Assembly (NCBI GenBank): GCA_026392455.1
Contig: JAPLCB010000010.1
Span: forward strand, 1-64,000
DNA length: 64,000 nt
From: Propionibacteriales bacterium
GTDB lineage: Bacteria > Actinomycetota > Actinomycetes > Propionibacteriales > Nocardioidaceae
Direction of reading: 5' to 3'
The notes under the pieces were generated by a model. It was given only the letters and a program-made list of their open reading frames with translations, did not search any database and was not told where the DNA came from. Both the position numbers and the translations under genes were made by a program. Positions 22,232 through 30,243 of the stretch are shown here, piece by piece. Position 1 is the stretch's first letter; the number at the start of each line of letters is the position of its first letter.

Positions 22232-22288
22232 CGGTTTCACGCCAGCTGGTGTGAAACCGGGCGAACAGCCTGTTGCAACGTGCTGTTC
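22232..22288. terminator. Bidirectional terminator: two adjacent hairpins
   Basis: CGGTTTCAC (22232-22240) pairs with GTGAAACCG (22251-22259), and the stem extends inward through CCAGCTGG. A second hairpin, GAACAGC (22263-22269) with GCTGTTC (22282-22288), follows. They lie between the convergent DUF2550 and adenosyltransferase genes and can serve both. T tracts are absent, as is common in this GC range. Confidence 0.7.
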
Positions 22289-22323
22289 AGTCAGCAACGG
22301 CCGTCAACCTCCGCCGATACCCA

Positions 22324-22896
22324 CTAGCGCTCCCCACCTGGGACCCAGAGGACATCGCCGTTCTCCCGGTTCGCATGCCGCGCCAGGATGAAGAGCAGGT
22401 CCGAGAGCCGGTTCAGGTACTTGATGGCGAGCGGGTTCATCGTGTCGGCGTACTCGCTCCAGGCAGCCCAGGCCTCACGCTCGGCGCGGCGTACGACGGT
22501 CCGCGCGACGTGCAGGTGAGCCGCGCCCGGCGTGCCCCCGTTGAGGATGAACGACCGCAGCGCCGGCAGGTTCTCGTTGTAGGCGTCGCACCAGGCCTCG
22601 AGCCGGTCGACGTAGTCCTGTTCGATCCGCAGCGGCGGGTACTCGGGGTTCTCCACGACCGGCGTGCAGAAGTCGGCGCCGACGTCGAACAGGTCGTTCT
22701 GGATGTGGGTGAGCACCCTGACCACGTCGTCCTCGAGGTCGCCGGTAGCCAGGGCGACGCCGAGGACCGCGTTGCTCTCGTCGACCACGGCGTAGGCCTG
22801 CAGCCGGGGGTCCGTCTTCGAGGTGACGCTCATGTCGCCGAGGCGGGTCTCCCCGGCGTCGCCGGTGCGGGTGTAGATGCGCGTGAGGTTCACCAT
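22324..22896 (-). CDS. PduO-type cob(I)alamin adenosyltransferase
   Basis: A 190-residue enzyme that adds the adenosyl group to cobalamin and supplies coenzyme B12 to mutases. It starts with the ATP-binding TRTGDAGETRLGD and has the family's DESNAVLG and LNRLSDLLFILAR segments. The two adenosylcobalamin mutases at 24352 and 46760 are likely users of its product. A TAGGCT hexamer at 22908-22903 (minus strand) ends 6 nt before ATG 22896, so the mRNA is probably leaderless. Confidence 0.93.
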   Translation of the reverse strand: MVNLTRIYTRTGDAGETRLGDMSVTSKTDPRLQAYAVVDESNAVLGVALATGDLEDDVVRVLTHIQNDLFDVGADFCTPVVENPEYPPLRIEQDYVDRLEAWCDAYNENLPALRSFILNGGTPGAAHLHVARTVVRRAEREAWAAWSEYADTMNPLAIKYLNRLSDLLFILARHANRENGDVLWVPGGER

Positions 22897-22952
22897 GACG
22901 TCAGCCTAGTGCGCTGCCGGGTAGGCCTGGACGAGGTCTAGGCTGCTGGATT
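22897..22952. promoter_or_regulatory. Divergent leaderless promoters, adenosyltransferase/murA
   Basis: The 56-bp gap carries TAGGCT on both strands: 22908-22903 on the minus strand, 6 nt from the adenosyltransferase ATG, and 22939-22944 on the plus strand, 8 nt from the murA GTG. Neither side leaves room for a ribosome binding site. Confidence 0.55.
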
Positions 22953-24266
22953 GTGGAGAGCTTCCAGATCACCGCCGCCGGGCCGCACTCGAGCCCGCTG
23001 GAGGGGACCGTGTACGTCGGCGGTGCCAAGAACTCCGCCCTGAAGCTGATGGCTGCTGCGCTGCTGGCGCCCGGGATCACCACGATCCACAACGTGCCGG
23101 AGATCCTTGACGTCACCGTGATGGCCGAGCTGCTGCGACGGTTGGGTTGCACCGTGGCTGTCGACCATCCGGGTGACGTGGACCCGACGACCGAGCTCAC
23201 CAGCGGGGTGGTCCGGATCGGGGTGCCCGAGGAGCTCGGCTGGGAGGCGCCGTACGAGCTGGTCCGTCGGCTCCGTGCGTCGATCGCCGTGCTGGGGCCG
23301 TTGGTGGCGCGCTGCCACCGGGCCAGTGTGGCGCTGCCCGGCGGGGACGCGATCGGTTCGCGTGGCCTGGACATGCACATGGCCGGTCTGCGCGACCTCG
23401 GTGCCGAGGTCCGGGTCGAGCACGGTCAGGTGGTTGCCGAGGTTCGCGACGGGCTCAAGGGTGCGTCGCTGTGGTTGGACTTCCCGTCGGTCGGAGCCAC
23501 CGAGAACCTGCTGATGGCCTCGGTCCTGGCCGCCGGGACCACGGTCATCGACAACGTCGCGCGTGAGCCCGAGATCGTCGACCTGTGCGAGATGCTGACC
23601 GAGATGGGGGCGCGCATCTCCGGGACGGGATCCTCGACCTTGACCGTCGAGGGAGTCGATCGGCTCAACCCCGTCGAGCACGTCTGCGTCTCCGACCGGA
23701 TCGTCGCCGGGACGTGGGCCTTCGCGCCGGCCATCGCCGGTGGCAGCCTGACCGTCAACGGGGGAGTCGCGGCCCACCTGGACCTGGTTCTGGACAAGCT
23801 GATCGACGCGGGCGCCGAGGTCAACACCCACGAGGGTGGCTTCACGGTGTCCGCGGACAAGCGGCTGCGGTCCTTCGACGTGGTGACCCTGCCGTTCCCG
23901 GGATTCCCGACCGACCTGCAGCCGTTCGCGATGGCACTCGCCTCCGTCAGCGACGGCACCGCGATGATCACCGAGAACGTCTTCGAGTCCCGGTTCATGT
24001 TCGCCCAGGAGCTTGCCCGGCTGGGCGCCGACCTCCACACCGACGGGCACCACGCAGTCGTTCGCGGGGTGCCGCTGCTGTCGGGGGCACCGGTGGTCGC
24101 GCACGACATCCGTGCCGGCGCCGCCCTGGTCCTGGCCGGTCTGGCAGGGATGGGCGTGACCACCGTCGCGGAGTCGCACCACATCGACCGGGGCTACCCG
24201 CACTTCGCCGAGGTCCTCGCCGGTATCGGCGCGGACGTCGTCCGGATCGGTGATTCGCCCGCCTGA
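22953..24266 (+). CDS. murA: UDP-N-acetylglucosamine 1-carboxyvinyltransferase, Cys-to-Asp form
   Basis: A 437-residue enzyme that transfers enolpyruvate from PEP to UDP-GlcNAc, the first committed step of peptidoglycan synthesis. The N-terminal [16 protein letters not shown] and the repeated inside-out barrel fold are clear. The loop that holds the fosfomycin-reactive Cys in most bacteria reads [11 protein letters not shown] here, with D132 (GAC at 23346-23348) in that place. The same change gives natural fosfomycin resistance in mycobacteria. GTG 22953 lacks a ribosome binding site and has TAGGCT 8 nt upstream. Confidence 0.95.
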   Translation: MESFQITAAGPHSSPLEGTVYVGGAKNSALKLMAAALLAPGITTIHNVPEILDVTVMAELLRRLGCTVAVDHPGDVDPTTELTSGVVRIGVPEELGWEAPYELVRRLRASIAVLGPLVARCHRASVALPGGDAIGSRGLDMHMAGLRDLGAEVRVEHGQVVAEVRDGLKGASLWLDFPSVGATENLLMASVLAAGTTVIDNVAREPEIVDLCEMLTEMGARISGTGSSTLTVEGVDRLNPVEHVCVSDRIVAGTWAFAPAIAGGSLTVNGGVAAHLDLVLDKLIDAGAEVNTHEGGFTVSADKRLRSFDVVTLPFPGFPTDLQPFAMALASVSDGTAMITENVFESRFMFAQELARLGADLHTDGHHAVVRGVPLLSGAPVVAHDIRAGAALVLAGLAGMGVTTVAESHHIDRGYPHFAEVLAGIGADVVRIGDSPA

Positions 24267-24315
24267 TCCAGGTGCGGGTGTGACGTATCTCCGCCCCCGA
24301 TCAGGGCTGCTGCAC

Positions 24316-24329
24316 TTACCCGCGAGTAG
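24316..24329 (+). promoter_or_regulatory. EMC-type operator, site A (ethylmalonyl-CoA mutase)
   Basis: TTACCCGCGAGTAG, an imperfect palindrome (TACCC-GC-GAGTA). It matches sites B (30208), C (37486) and D (38119). It lies 22 nt before ATG 24352. The closing TAG opens TAGCAC, a poor -10 box; TACCCT at 24340-24345, 6 nt before the ATG, is a better leaderless -10. Confidence 0.6.
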
Positions 24330-24351
24330 CACGAGGATTTACCCTCCTCCT

Positions 24352-26355
24352 ATGAGTGCAGAAAAGGATCGTCCCTGGGTGATGCGGACGTACGCCGGTC
24401 ACAGCTCGGCCGTCGAGTCGAACAAGCTCTACCGAGGCAACCTCGCGAAGGGTCAGACCGGTCTCTCGGTCGCGTTCGACCTGCCGACCCAGACCGGCTA
24501 CGACCCCGACTCCCCGCTGGCACGCGGCGAGGTCGGCAAGGTCGGTGTCCCGATCCAGCACCTCGGCGAGATGCGCAAGCTCTTCGCCGACATCCCGCTG
24601 ACCGAGATGAACACCTCGATGACGATCAACGCCACGGCGATGTGGCTGCTGGCGATGTACCAGGTCGCCGCGGAGGAGCAGAACCCGGAGATGTCGCCGG
24701 CCGACGTCGCCGCGAAGCTGGCCGGCACGACCCAGAACGACATCATCAAGGAGTACCTGAGCCGCGGGACCTACGTCTTCCCGCCGGCCGCCTCCCTGCG
24801 CCTGATCAGCGACATGATCGCCTACACCGTCCACCAGATCCCGAAGTGGAACCCGATCAACATCTGCAGCTACCACCTGCAGGAGGCCGGGGCCACGCCG
24901 ACCCAGGAGCTCGCCTACGCGCTGACCACGGCGATCGCCGTGCTCGACGCGGTCAAGGACGCGGGCCAGGTCGACGAGAAGGACTTCGAGCAGGTCGTGG
25001 GCCGGATCTCGTTCTTCGTCAACGCCGGCGTCCGGTTCATCGAGGAGACCTGCAAGATGCGGGCCTTCGTCCAGCTCTGGGACGAGATCACCACGGAGCG
25101 CTACGGCGTCAAGGACCCGAAGATGCGCCGGTTCCGTTACGGCGTCCAGGTCAACTCGCTGGGCCTGACCGAGGCGCAGCCCGAGAACAACGTCCAGCGG
25201 ATCGTGCTGGAGATGCTCGGCGTCACGCTGTCCAAGAACGCCCGCGCCCGCGCGGTCCAGCTGCCGGCCTGGAACGAGGCGCTGGGGCTCCCGCGCCCCT
25301 GGGACCAGCAGTGGTCGCTGCGCCTGCAGCAGGTGCTGGCCTTCGAGTCCGACCTGCTCGAGTACGAAGACATCTTCGACGGGTCCCACGTGATCGAGGC
25401 GAAGGTGGCCCAGCTCGTCACCGATGCCCGGGCCGAGATGGACCGGGTCCAGGCGATGGGCGGCGCCGTGGCCGCTGTCGAGTCGGGGTACATGAAGTCC
25501 GAGCTCGTCTCCGCTCACGCGACCCGCCGTGCCCGGATCGAGAACGGCACCGACATCGTGGTCGGGGTGAACAAGTTCGAGACCACGGCGGTCTCACCGC
25601 TCACCGCTGATCTCGACGGTGCCATCCAGACCGCTGACCCCGCGGCCGAGCGGAACGCCATCGACTCGCTGAACGCGTGGAAGGCCGAGCGCGACGAGGA
25701 CGCGGTGACCGCGGCTCTGGAGACCTTGGCCGCCGAGGCGAAGACCGACAAGAACCTGATGGCTGCGACCCTGGCCGCGGCGCGCGCCGGCGCGACCACC
25801 GGTGAGTGGGCCGGCACCCTGCGCGAGGTCTTCGGGGAGTTCCGGGCGCCGACCGGCGTCGCTGGTGCCGTCGGCGTGGCCGAGGCCGGCGCCGAGCTGA
25901 CCGCGGTCCGGGAACGCGTCAGGGCCACGGGCGAGGAACTGGGTGGCCGGCTGCGGCTGCTCGTCGGAAAGCCCGGTCTGGACGGCCACTCCAACGGTGC
26001 CGAGCAGGTCGCCGTGCGGGCCCGTGACGCCGGCTTCGAGGTCATCTACCAGGGCATCCGGCTGACCCCTGAGCAGATCGTTGCGGCTGCGATCGCCGAG
26101 GACGTGCACTGCGTGGGGCTGTCCATCCTGTCCGGCTCGCACATGGAGCTGGTGCCGGACGTCCTGGACCTGATGAAAGCCCAGGGGATCGGGGACGTCC
26201 CGGTGATCGTCGGCGGGATCATCCCGGACTCCGACGGGCGCAAGCTCGTCGAGCTGGGAGTCTCGATGGTCTTCACCCCCAAGGACTTCAGCCTCACCCA
26301 GGCAATGGACGGCATCGTCACGTCGATCCGTACGGCCAACGGGCTCGGTGGGTAG
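24352..26355 (+). CDS. meaA: Ethylmalonyl-CoA mutase (MeaA)
   Basis: A 667-residue adenosylcobalamin-dependent mutase that turns (2R)-ethylmalonyl-CoA into (2S)-methylsuccinyl-CoA in the ethylmalonyl-CoA pathway of acetate assimilation. The N-terminal TIM-barrel part begins with RTYAGHSSAVESNKLYRGN, the form typical of this clade (methylmalonyl-CoA mutases usually have YAGFS). The C-terminal B12 domain has D544-G-H546-S-N-G549 (the DxHxxG cobalt-ligand motif) and later GGIIPDSD. Both domains are on one chain. I chose ATG 24352 because the conserved sequence starts there and TACCCT lies 6 nt upstream. It is monocistronic. Confidence 0.88.
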   Translation: MSAEKDRPWVMRTYAGHSSAVESNKLYRGNLAKGQTGLSVAFDLPTQTGYDPDSPLARGEVGKVGVPIQHLGEMRKLFADIPLTEMNTSMTINATAMWLLAMYQVAAEEQNPEMSPADVAAKLAGTTQNDIIKEYLSRGTYVFPPAASLRLISDMIAYTVHQIPKWNPINICSYHLQEAGATPTQELAYALTTAIAVLDAVKDAGQVDEKDFEQVVGRISFFVNAGVRFIEETCKMRAFVQLWDEITTERYGVKDPKMRRFRYGVQVNSLGLTEAQPENNVQRIVLEMLGVTLSKNARARAVQLPAWNEALGLPRPWDQQWSLRLQQVLAFESDLLEYEDIFDGSHVIEAKVAQLVTDARAEMDRVQAMGGAVAAVESGYMKSELVSAHATRRARIENGTDIVVGVNKFETTAVSPLTADLDGAIQTADPAAERNAIDSLNAWKAERDEDAVTAALETLAAEAKTDKNLMAATLAAARAGATTGEWAGTLREVFGEFRAPTGVAGAVGVAEAGAELTAVRERVRATGEELGGRLRLLVGKPGLDGHSNGAEQVAVRARDAGFEVIYQGIRLTPEQIVAAAIAEDVHCVGLSILSGSHMELVPDVLDLMKAQGIGDVPVIVGGIIPDSDGRKLVELGVSMVFTPKDFSLTQAMDGIVTSIRTANGLGG

Positions 26356-26418
26356 ATCCCGGTCTGGACCTCTATTTCCGAAACCGGACATTTCACTCCT
26401 GTCGGTGTCTGTGATCGC

Positions 26419-26447
26419 TAGCATGATCGCGTCGGGCCCCGCCCGAC
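26419..26447 (+). promoter_or_regulatory. Putative -10 box and leader hairpin before the PAS kinase
   Basis: TAGCAT at 26419-26424 fits a -10 box. GTCGGGC-CCC-GCCCGAC (26431-26447) forms a 7-bp stem that would lie at the very start of the transcript. The hairpin could instead be the meaA terminator. Confidence 0.4.
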
Positions 26448-26466
26448 ACCGGGGTGAGGGAGCCTG

Positions 26467-27963
26467 ATGAGCGCGGACGCGGAGGGCAGGAGCAGGCCGT
26501 CTGACCTAGGCGGCTTGCTCGAGGCTGCTCCGGACGCGATGGTCGTCATCGACCGCGCGGGCACGATCGTCCTGGTGAACGCGCAGACCGAGAGCGTTTT
26601 CGGCTACGAACGCGGCGAGCTGCTCGGGCAGAAGGTCGAGATCCTGGTGCCGATCGACCTGCACGAGGCTCACCGGACCCACCGCACCGAGTACGTCGTC
26701 GACCCGCACGTGCGCACCATGGGCTCGGGGCTGGACCTCCGGGCGCGCCGGAAGGACGGGTCGGAGTTCCCGGTCGAGATCTCCCTGGCGCCGCTCCAGA
26801 CCGAGGACGAGTTCCTGATCTCGGCGGCGGTGCGGGACATGACCAACAAGCGGCGCGAGGAGCGGTTGTTCCGAGGCCTGCTCGAGGCTGCACCGGACGC
26901 GGTGGTGATCGTGGACCAGCAGGGAACCATCGTGCTGGTCAACGCCCAGGTCGAGGAACGTTTCGGGTACGACCGGGCGGAGATGATCGGGCAGTCGATC
27001 GAGATCTTGGTCCCGGACCGGTTCGCCGGGATGCACGCAGGCTTCCGCAACGGGTACGTCCGGGAGCCGCGCACCCGCCCGATGGGTCTCGCCGGGGACC
27101 TCTTCGCCCGGCGCAAGGACGGCACCGAGTTCCCGGTCGAGATCTCGTTGGCCCCGTTGGAGACCGAGGACGGGCTCCTGGTCTCGGCAGCGGTCCGCGA
27201 CATCAGTGAGCGGCGCCGGATGCAGACCGAGGCGGACCGGGTGAAGGACGAGTTCTTCGCGACGGTGTCCCACGAGCTCCGGACACCGTTGACCTCGATG
27301 CTCGGGTACTCCGAGCTGATGGCCGATCTGGAGGTGCTCAGTCCGCAGGGCAAGCGGTTCCTCCAGGTGATCACGCGCAGCGCTGAGCGTGAGCTCCGTC
27401 TGGTCGACGACCTCCTCACCCTGGTGGCGATCGAGGAGAGCGGATTGACCATCCGGACCGCACTGATCGACCTCGAACCGATCGTTCGCGATGCCGTCGA
27501 GGCCGCCCGGCCCCGGGCCGAGGAGGTCGACATCGACCTGAGCCTGGACATTCCCGGGGCTGCTGTGGTCATCGACGGTGACCGCGACCGGGTCGGCCAG
27601 GCGATCGACAACCTGCTGTCCAACGCCCTGAAGTTCACCCCCGGAGGTGGGTCGGTCCGGGTGCGGCTGGTGGTCCACGGCGGGACCGTCGAGGTCGAGG
27701 TCGCGGACTCCGGCATGGGCATCGACGAGATCGATCCGAACCGGATCTTCGAGCGTCTCTACCGATCGGGCTCCGCGGTGGCCCAGCAGGTCCCTGGTGC
27801 CGGTCTCGGTCTGACGATCGCCCTGGCCATCGTCGAGGCGCACCACGGCACCATCGGGGTGGTGAAGTCCGACACCCACGGCGCGACGTTCCGGATCACC
27901 CTGCCGCTGGCCGGTTCAGGAGCGGGTTCACCGATGCCGGTTGCGAGGACCAGGTCGATCTAG
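26467..27963 (+). CDS. Tandem-PAS sensor histidine kinase (soluble)
   Basis: A 498-residue kinase without membrane segments. Two PAS domains (about 16-127 and 137-248) precede the dimerisation domain with phospho-accepting H269 (SHELRTPLTSM) and a C-terminal HATPase with NLLSNALKFTP, DSGMGID and GAGLGLTIA. The two PAS domains are close copies: both contain GLLEAAPDA, GTIVLVNAQ and FPVEISLAPL. The signal is unknown and is likely cytoplasmic. No response regulator is adjacent, so it is an orphan; the CheY-like protein at 9232 is one possible partner. The gene converges with nucS, 7 bp away. Confidence 0.92.
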   Translation: MSADAEGRSRPSDLGGLLEAAPDAMVVIDRAGTIVLVNAQTESVFGYERGELLGQKVEILVPIDLHEAHRTHRTEYVVDPHVRTMGSGLDLRARRKDGSEFPVEISLAPLQTEDEFLISAAVRDMTNKRREERLFRGLLEAAPDAVVIVDQQGTIVLVNAQVEERFGYDRAEMIGQSIEILVPDRFAGMHAGFRNGYVREPRTRPMGLAGDLFARRKDGTEFPVEISLAPLETEDGLLVSAAVRDISERRRMQTEADRVKDEFFATVSHELRTPLTSMLGYSELMADLEVLSPQGKRFLQVITRSAERELRLVDDLLTLVAIEESGLTIRTALIDLEPIVRDAVEAARPRAEEVDIDLSLDIPGAAVVIDGDRDRVGQAIDNLLSNALKFTPGGGSVRVRLVVHGGTVEVEVADSGMGIDEIDPNRIFERLYRSGSAVAQQVPGAGLGLTIALAIVEAHHGTIGVVKSDTHGATFRITLPLAGSGAGSPMPVARTRSI

Positions 27964-27970
27964 GCAGGCC

Positions 27971-28669
27971 TCAGAACAACCGGTCGGTCGGGTCGTCGAG
28001 TCCCCGCAGAGCGTTGTAGTCGACCAGGGCACAGGCGATGCCGCGATCCTCGGCCAGCACCCGGGCCTGGGGCTTGATCTCCTGGGCGGCGAAGATGCCG
28101 CGGACGGCACCCTTGCTCGTGAGAAGCGGGTCACGGTTGAGGAGCTCGAGGTAACGGGTGAGCTGTTCGACGCCGTCGATGTCGCCACGGCGCTTGATCT
28201 CCACCGCGACCGAGAGCCCGTGGCTGTCGCGACACATCAGGTCGACCGGGCCGATCGCGGTGGGGAACTCCCGGCGTACCAGGCTCAGGCCTTCCAGGAG
28301 GGTGGCCGGGTGGTCGGCGAGGAGCTCCTGGAGGTGCTTCTCGACGCCGTCCTTCTGCAGGCCCGGGTCGATGCCGAGCTCGTGCGAGGTGTCGTGCAGG
28401 ACCTCCTCGATCAGGATCCTCAGGGTGTCCTCCGGCCCCTTGGAGGTGCTGCGACTGGTCACGACCCATTCGATCTTGCCGTCGTCGTTGGTGCCCTCCT
28501 TGACGGTGCACGGCGGACTCATCCAGTTCAGCGGCTTGTACGAGCCGCCGTCGGAGTGCACCAGGACCGAGCCGTCGGCCTTCATCATCAGCACCCGGGT
28601 CGCCAGCGGCAGGTGGGCGGAGAGTCGGCCGGCGTAGTCGACCTGGCAGCGTGCAACGACAAGGCGCAT
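27971..28669 (-). CDS. nucS: Endonuclease NucS (EndoMS), mismatch-specific
   Basis: A 232-residue nuclease that cuts both strands at mismatches and replaces MutS/MutL in Actinobacteria and archaea. The N-terminal DNA-binding domain (1-110) is followed by a RecB-like nuclease core with GPVDLMCRD and the catalytic [20 protein letters not shown]. The C-terminal DDPTDRLF resembles the tail that binds the sliding clamp. TAAGTT ends 7 nt before the ATG on the minus strand, so the mRNA is probably leaderless. Confidence 0.94.
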   Translation of the reverse strand: MRLVVARCQVDYAGRLSAHLPLATRVLMMKADGSVLVHSDGGSYKPLNWMSPPCTVKEGTNDDGKIEWVVTSRSTSKGPEDTLRILIEEVLHDTSHELGIDPGLQKDGVEKHLQELLADHPATLLEGLSLVRREFPTAIGPVDLMCRDSHGLSVAVEIKRRGDIDGVEQLTRYLELLNRDPLLTSKGAVRGIFAAQEIKPQARVLAEDRGIACALVDYNALRGLDDPTDRLF

Positions 28670-28693
28670 GGGGGAGAACTTAACTGATGCCGC

Positions 28694-29224
28694 TCAACGT
28701 CGCCGCACCCGGCGCAGCAGGTCCTTGCCGACCGCGGTGCCGATGGTCACCGGGTGATTGGCCAGGGTGGCGAGCCGGCCTCTGCGGGTCAGCGGGTCGT
28801 GGGCGATGCCGAGCTGGCGCAGGATCGTGGCCGAGTCGAAGTACGGCCGTTCGCAGGTGACCCCGGTGCCGTCGTCGAACTGGAACACGGCGATGCACCG
28901 GACCTCGAAGGAGCGGCCGGTCGCGGGGAGCCCCCGGAACGGTCCGAGATGGGTCCCGAGCAGCATGAACTCCACGACGATGGAGTCGTCGGCGTGGTGC
29001 AGGGCGATCAGCTCGTTGCGCTGGTCGGGGAACGCCGTCCGGGACTCCGCGAAGTACTCCAGCACCCGCTCGGTGCCGTCGAAGACGTCTCCGGTCGGGA
29101 CGATCTCGTAACGGGGGTGGGAGAAGGTCGCCATGGTGACGTCGTAGTCGTGGACGTTCTCGGACTCCATGTGCTCGATGATCACCGCTTCGCGGCGGGC
29201 GCGGAGCTCTGCGTCGGCTGTCAT
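28694..29224 (-). CDS. SnoaL-like / NTF2-fold protein
   Basis: A 176-residue protein resembling SnoaL-like polyketide cyclases: an N-terminal helix, HYDVTM-type segment, then TGRSFEVRCIAVFQF and YFDSATILRQLGI, typical of the NTF2 fold. The family covers cyclases, isomerases and uncharacterised proteins, so no reaction can be named. The C-terminus ends in a basic LLRRVRRR tail. TAGCGT (29236-29231, minus strand) ends 6 nt before the ATG, suggesting a leaderless mRNA. Confidence 0.75.
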   Translation of the reverse strand: MTADAELRARREAVIIEHMESENVHDYDVTMATFSHPRYEIVPTGDVFDGTERVLEYFAESRTAFPDQRNELIALHHADDSIVVEFMLLGTHLGPFRGLPATGRSFEVRCIAVFQFDDGTGVTCERPYFDSATILRQLGIAHDPLTRRGRLATLANHPVTIGTAVGKDLLRRVRRR

Positions 29225-29347
29225 GGCCTCACGCTAGCGGCGTTCCGGCGGTGTGGCCGATCACGCCGTGCAGACGACGAGAGGCCGCGCCGGCAGGGTG
29301 GACGGGAAATCGGCGCACCGGCCCCACCAGGCCGTTAGCCTCCTCGT

Positions 29348-30160
29348 GTGCCCGTAGGCGATCTGGACCACCTCGACACCGTGCTGCTCGCCCAGGGCGC
29401 CTCGATCTTCACGGCCCTGAGCGGGACGGCCAACGTCGTCATGCAGCTGAGCCGCCCCGAGATCGGGTACGGCGTGAAGGACAGCGTCGTGGTCGAGGGC
29501 AGTCTCTTCGGCAACCCGCGCCGCCGTCAGCGCACGACGGTGGGGCTGCTCGCCGTGGCCGTGCTCGGCACCCCGGCGGAGCGGGCGACGTACCGTGCGG
29601 CGGTCAACGTCTCGCACGCCCGGGTGCCGAACGCGTTCGACCCGGAGCTGCAGCGGTGGGTCGGGGCGTGCATCTACAAGGGCTTCGAGGAGGCCCGGGA
29701 GTACACCTACGGCCCGCTGACCGGCACCGAGCGTGCGGAGTTCTACCGTCAGGGGGCAATCTTCGGCGGGATGCTGCAGATGCCGCTGGACCTGTGGCCA
29801 GCAACCCGGGACGACTTCGAGGTCTACTGGCGCGACGGGCTGGCCCGGGCCCGGATCGACGCGGCCGTCGGGGCGTACCTGCACCGGGTGATCCGGCTGG
29901 AGTACCTGGACCGCACGATTCCGGCCCCGATCCTGCGCCTGCGCAGCTGGCTGGTCACCGGGTACCTGCCCGCCGAGCTCCGACCACAGCTGGGACTGAC
30001 CTGGAGCCCGCGCCAGCAGCGCCGGTTCGAGCGGTTCAACAAGGCCGTCGGCGCCGTGGTGCGACGGCTGCCGGAGCGTCGGCGCGCGTGGCCCTTCACC
30101 CGCTCGATCGCTCACCTGAGGACCCGGATCGCTGCCGGGGAGCACGTCTTCGGCGCTTGA
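29348..30160 (+). CDS. MpaB/DUF2236 family oxygenase-like protein
   Basis: A 270-residue protein of the DUF2236 family (oxygenase MpaB type, related to the latex-clearing protein Lcp). The features seen are VMQLSRPEIGYGV near the start, RYRAAVNVSHARV-like spacing with a conserved His (NVSHA), and YGPLTGTERAEFY. Members are thought to bind haem and oxidise hydrophobic substrates; the substrate here is unknown. TAGCCT (29336-29341) ends 6 nt before GTG 29348. It lies directly upstream of the EMC dehydrogenase, but that gene has its own promoter. Confidence 0.72.
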   Translation: MPVGDLDHLDTVLLAQGASIFTALSGTANVVMQLSRPEIGYGVKDSVVVEGSLFGNPRRRQRTTVGLLAVAVLGTPAERATYRAAVNVSHARVPNAFDPELQRWVGACIYKGFEEAREYTYGPLTGTERAEFYRQGAIFGGMLQMPLDLWPATRDDFEVYWRDGLARARIDAAVGAYLHRVIRLEYLDRTIPAPILRLRSWLVTGYLPAELRPQLGLTWSPRQQRRFERFNKAVGAVVRRLPERRRAWPFTRSIAHLRTRIAAGEHVFGA

Positions 30161-30207
30161 CCGGGACGAATGTGACCGGTCTGGCAGACCGAGGAGTGGA
30201 AGACCCC

Positions 30208-30221
30208 TTACTCACGAGTAG
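30208..30221 (+). promoter_or_regulatory. EMC-type operator, site B (3-hydroxybutyryl-CoA dehydrogenase)
   Basis: TTACTCACGAGTAG contains the perfect inverted repeat TACTC-AC-GAGTA. Its last three bases are the first three of TAGGTT (30219-30224), a good -10 box, so a bound protein would cover the promoter. The start codon is 22 nt downstream. Confidence 0.68.
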
Positions 30222-30243
30222 GTTGCGTGGCATCATCGCCGCC

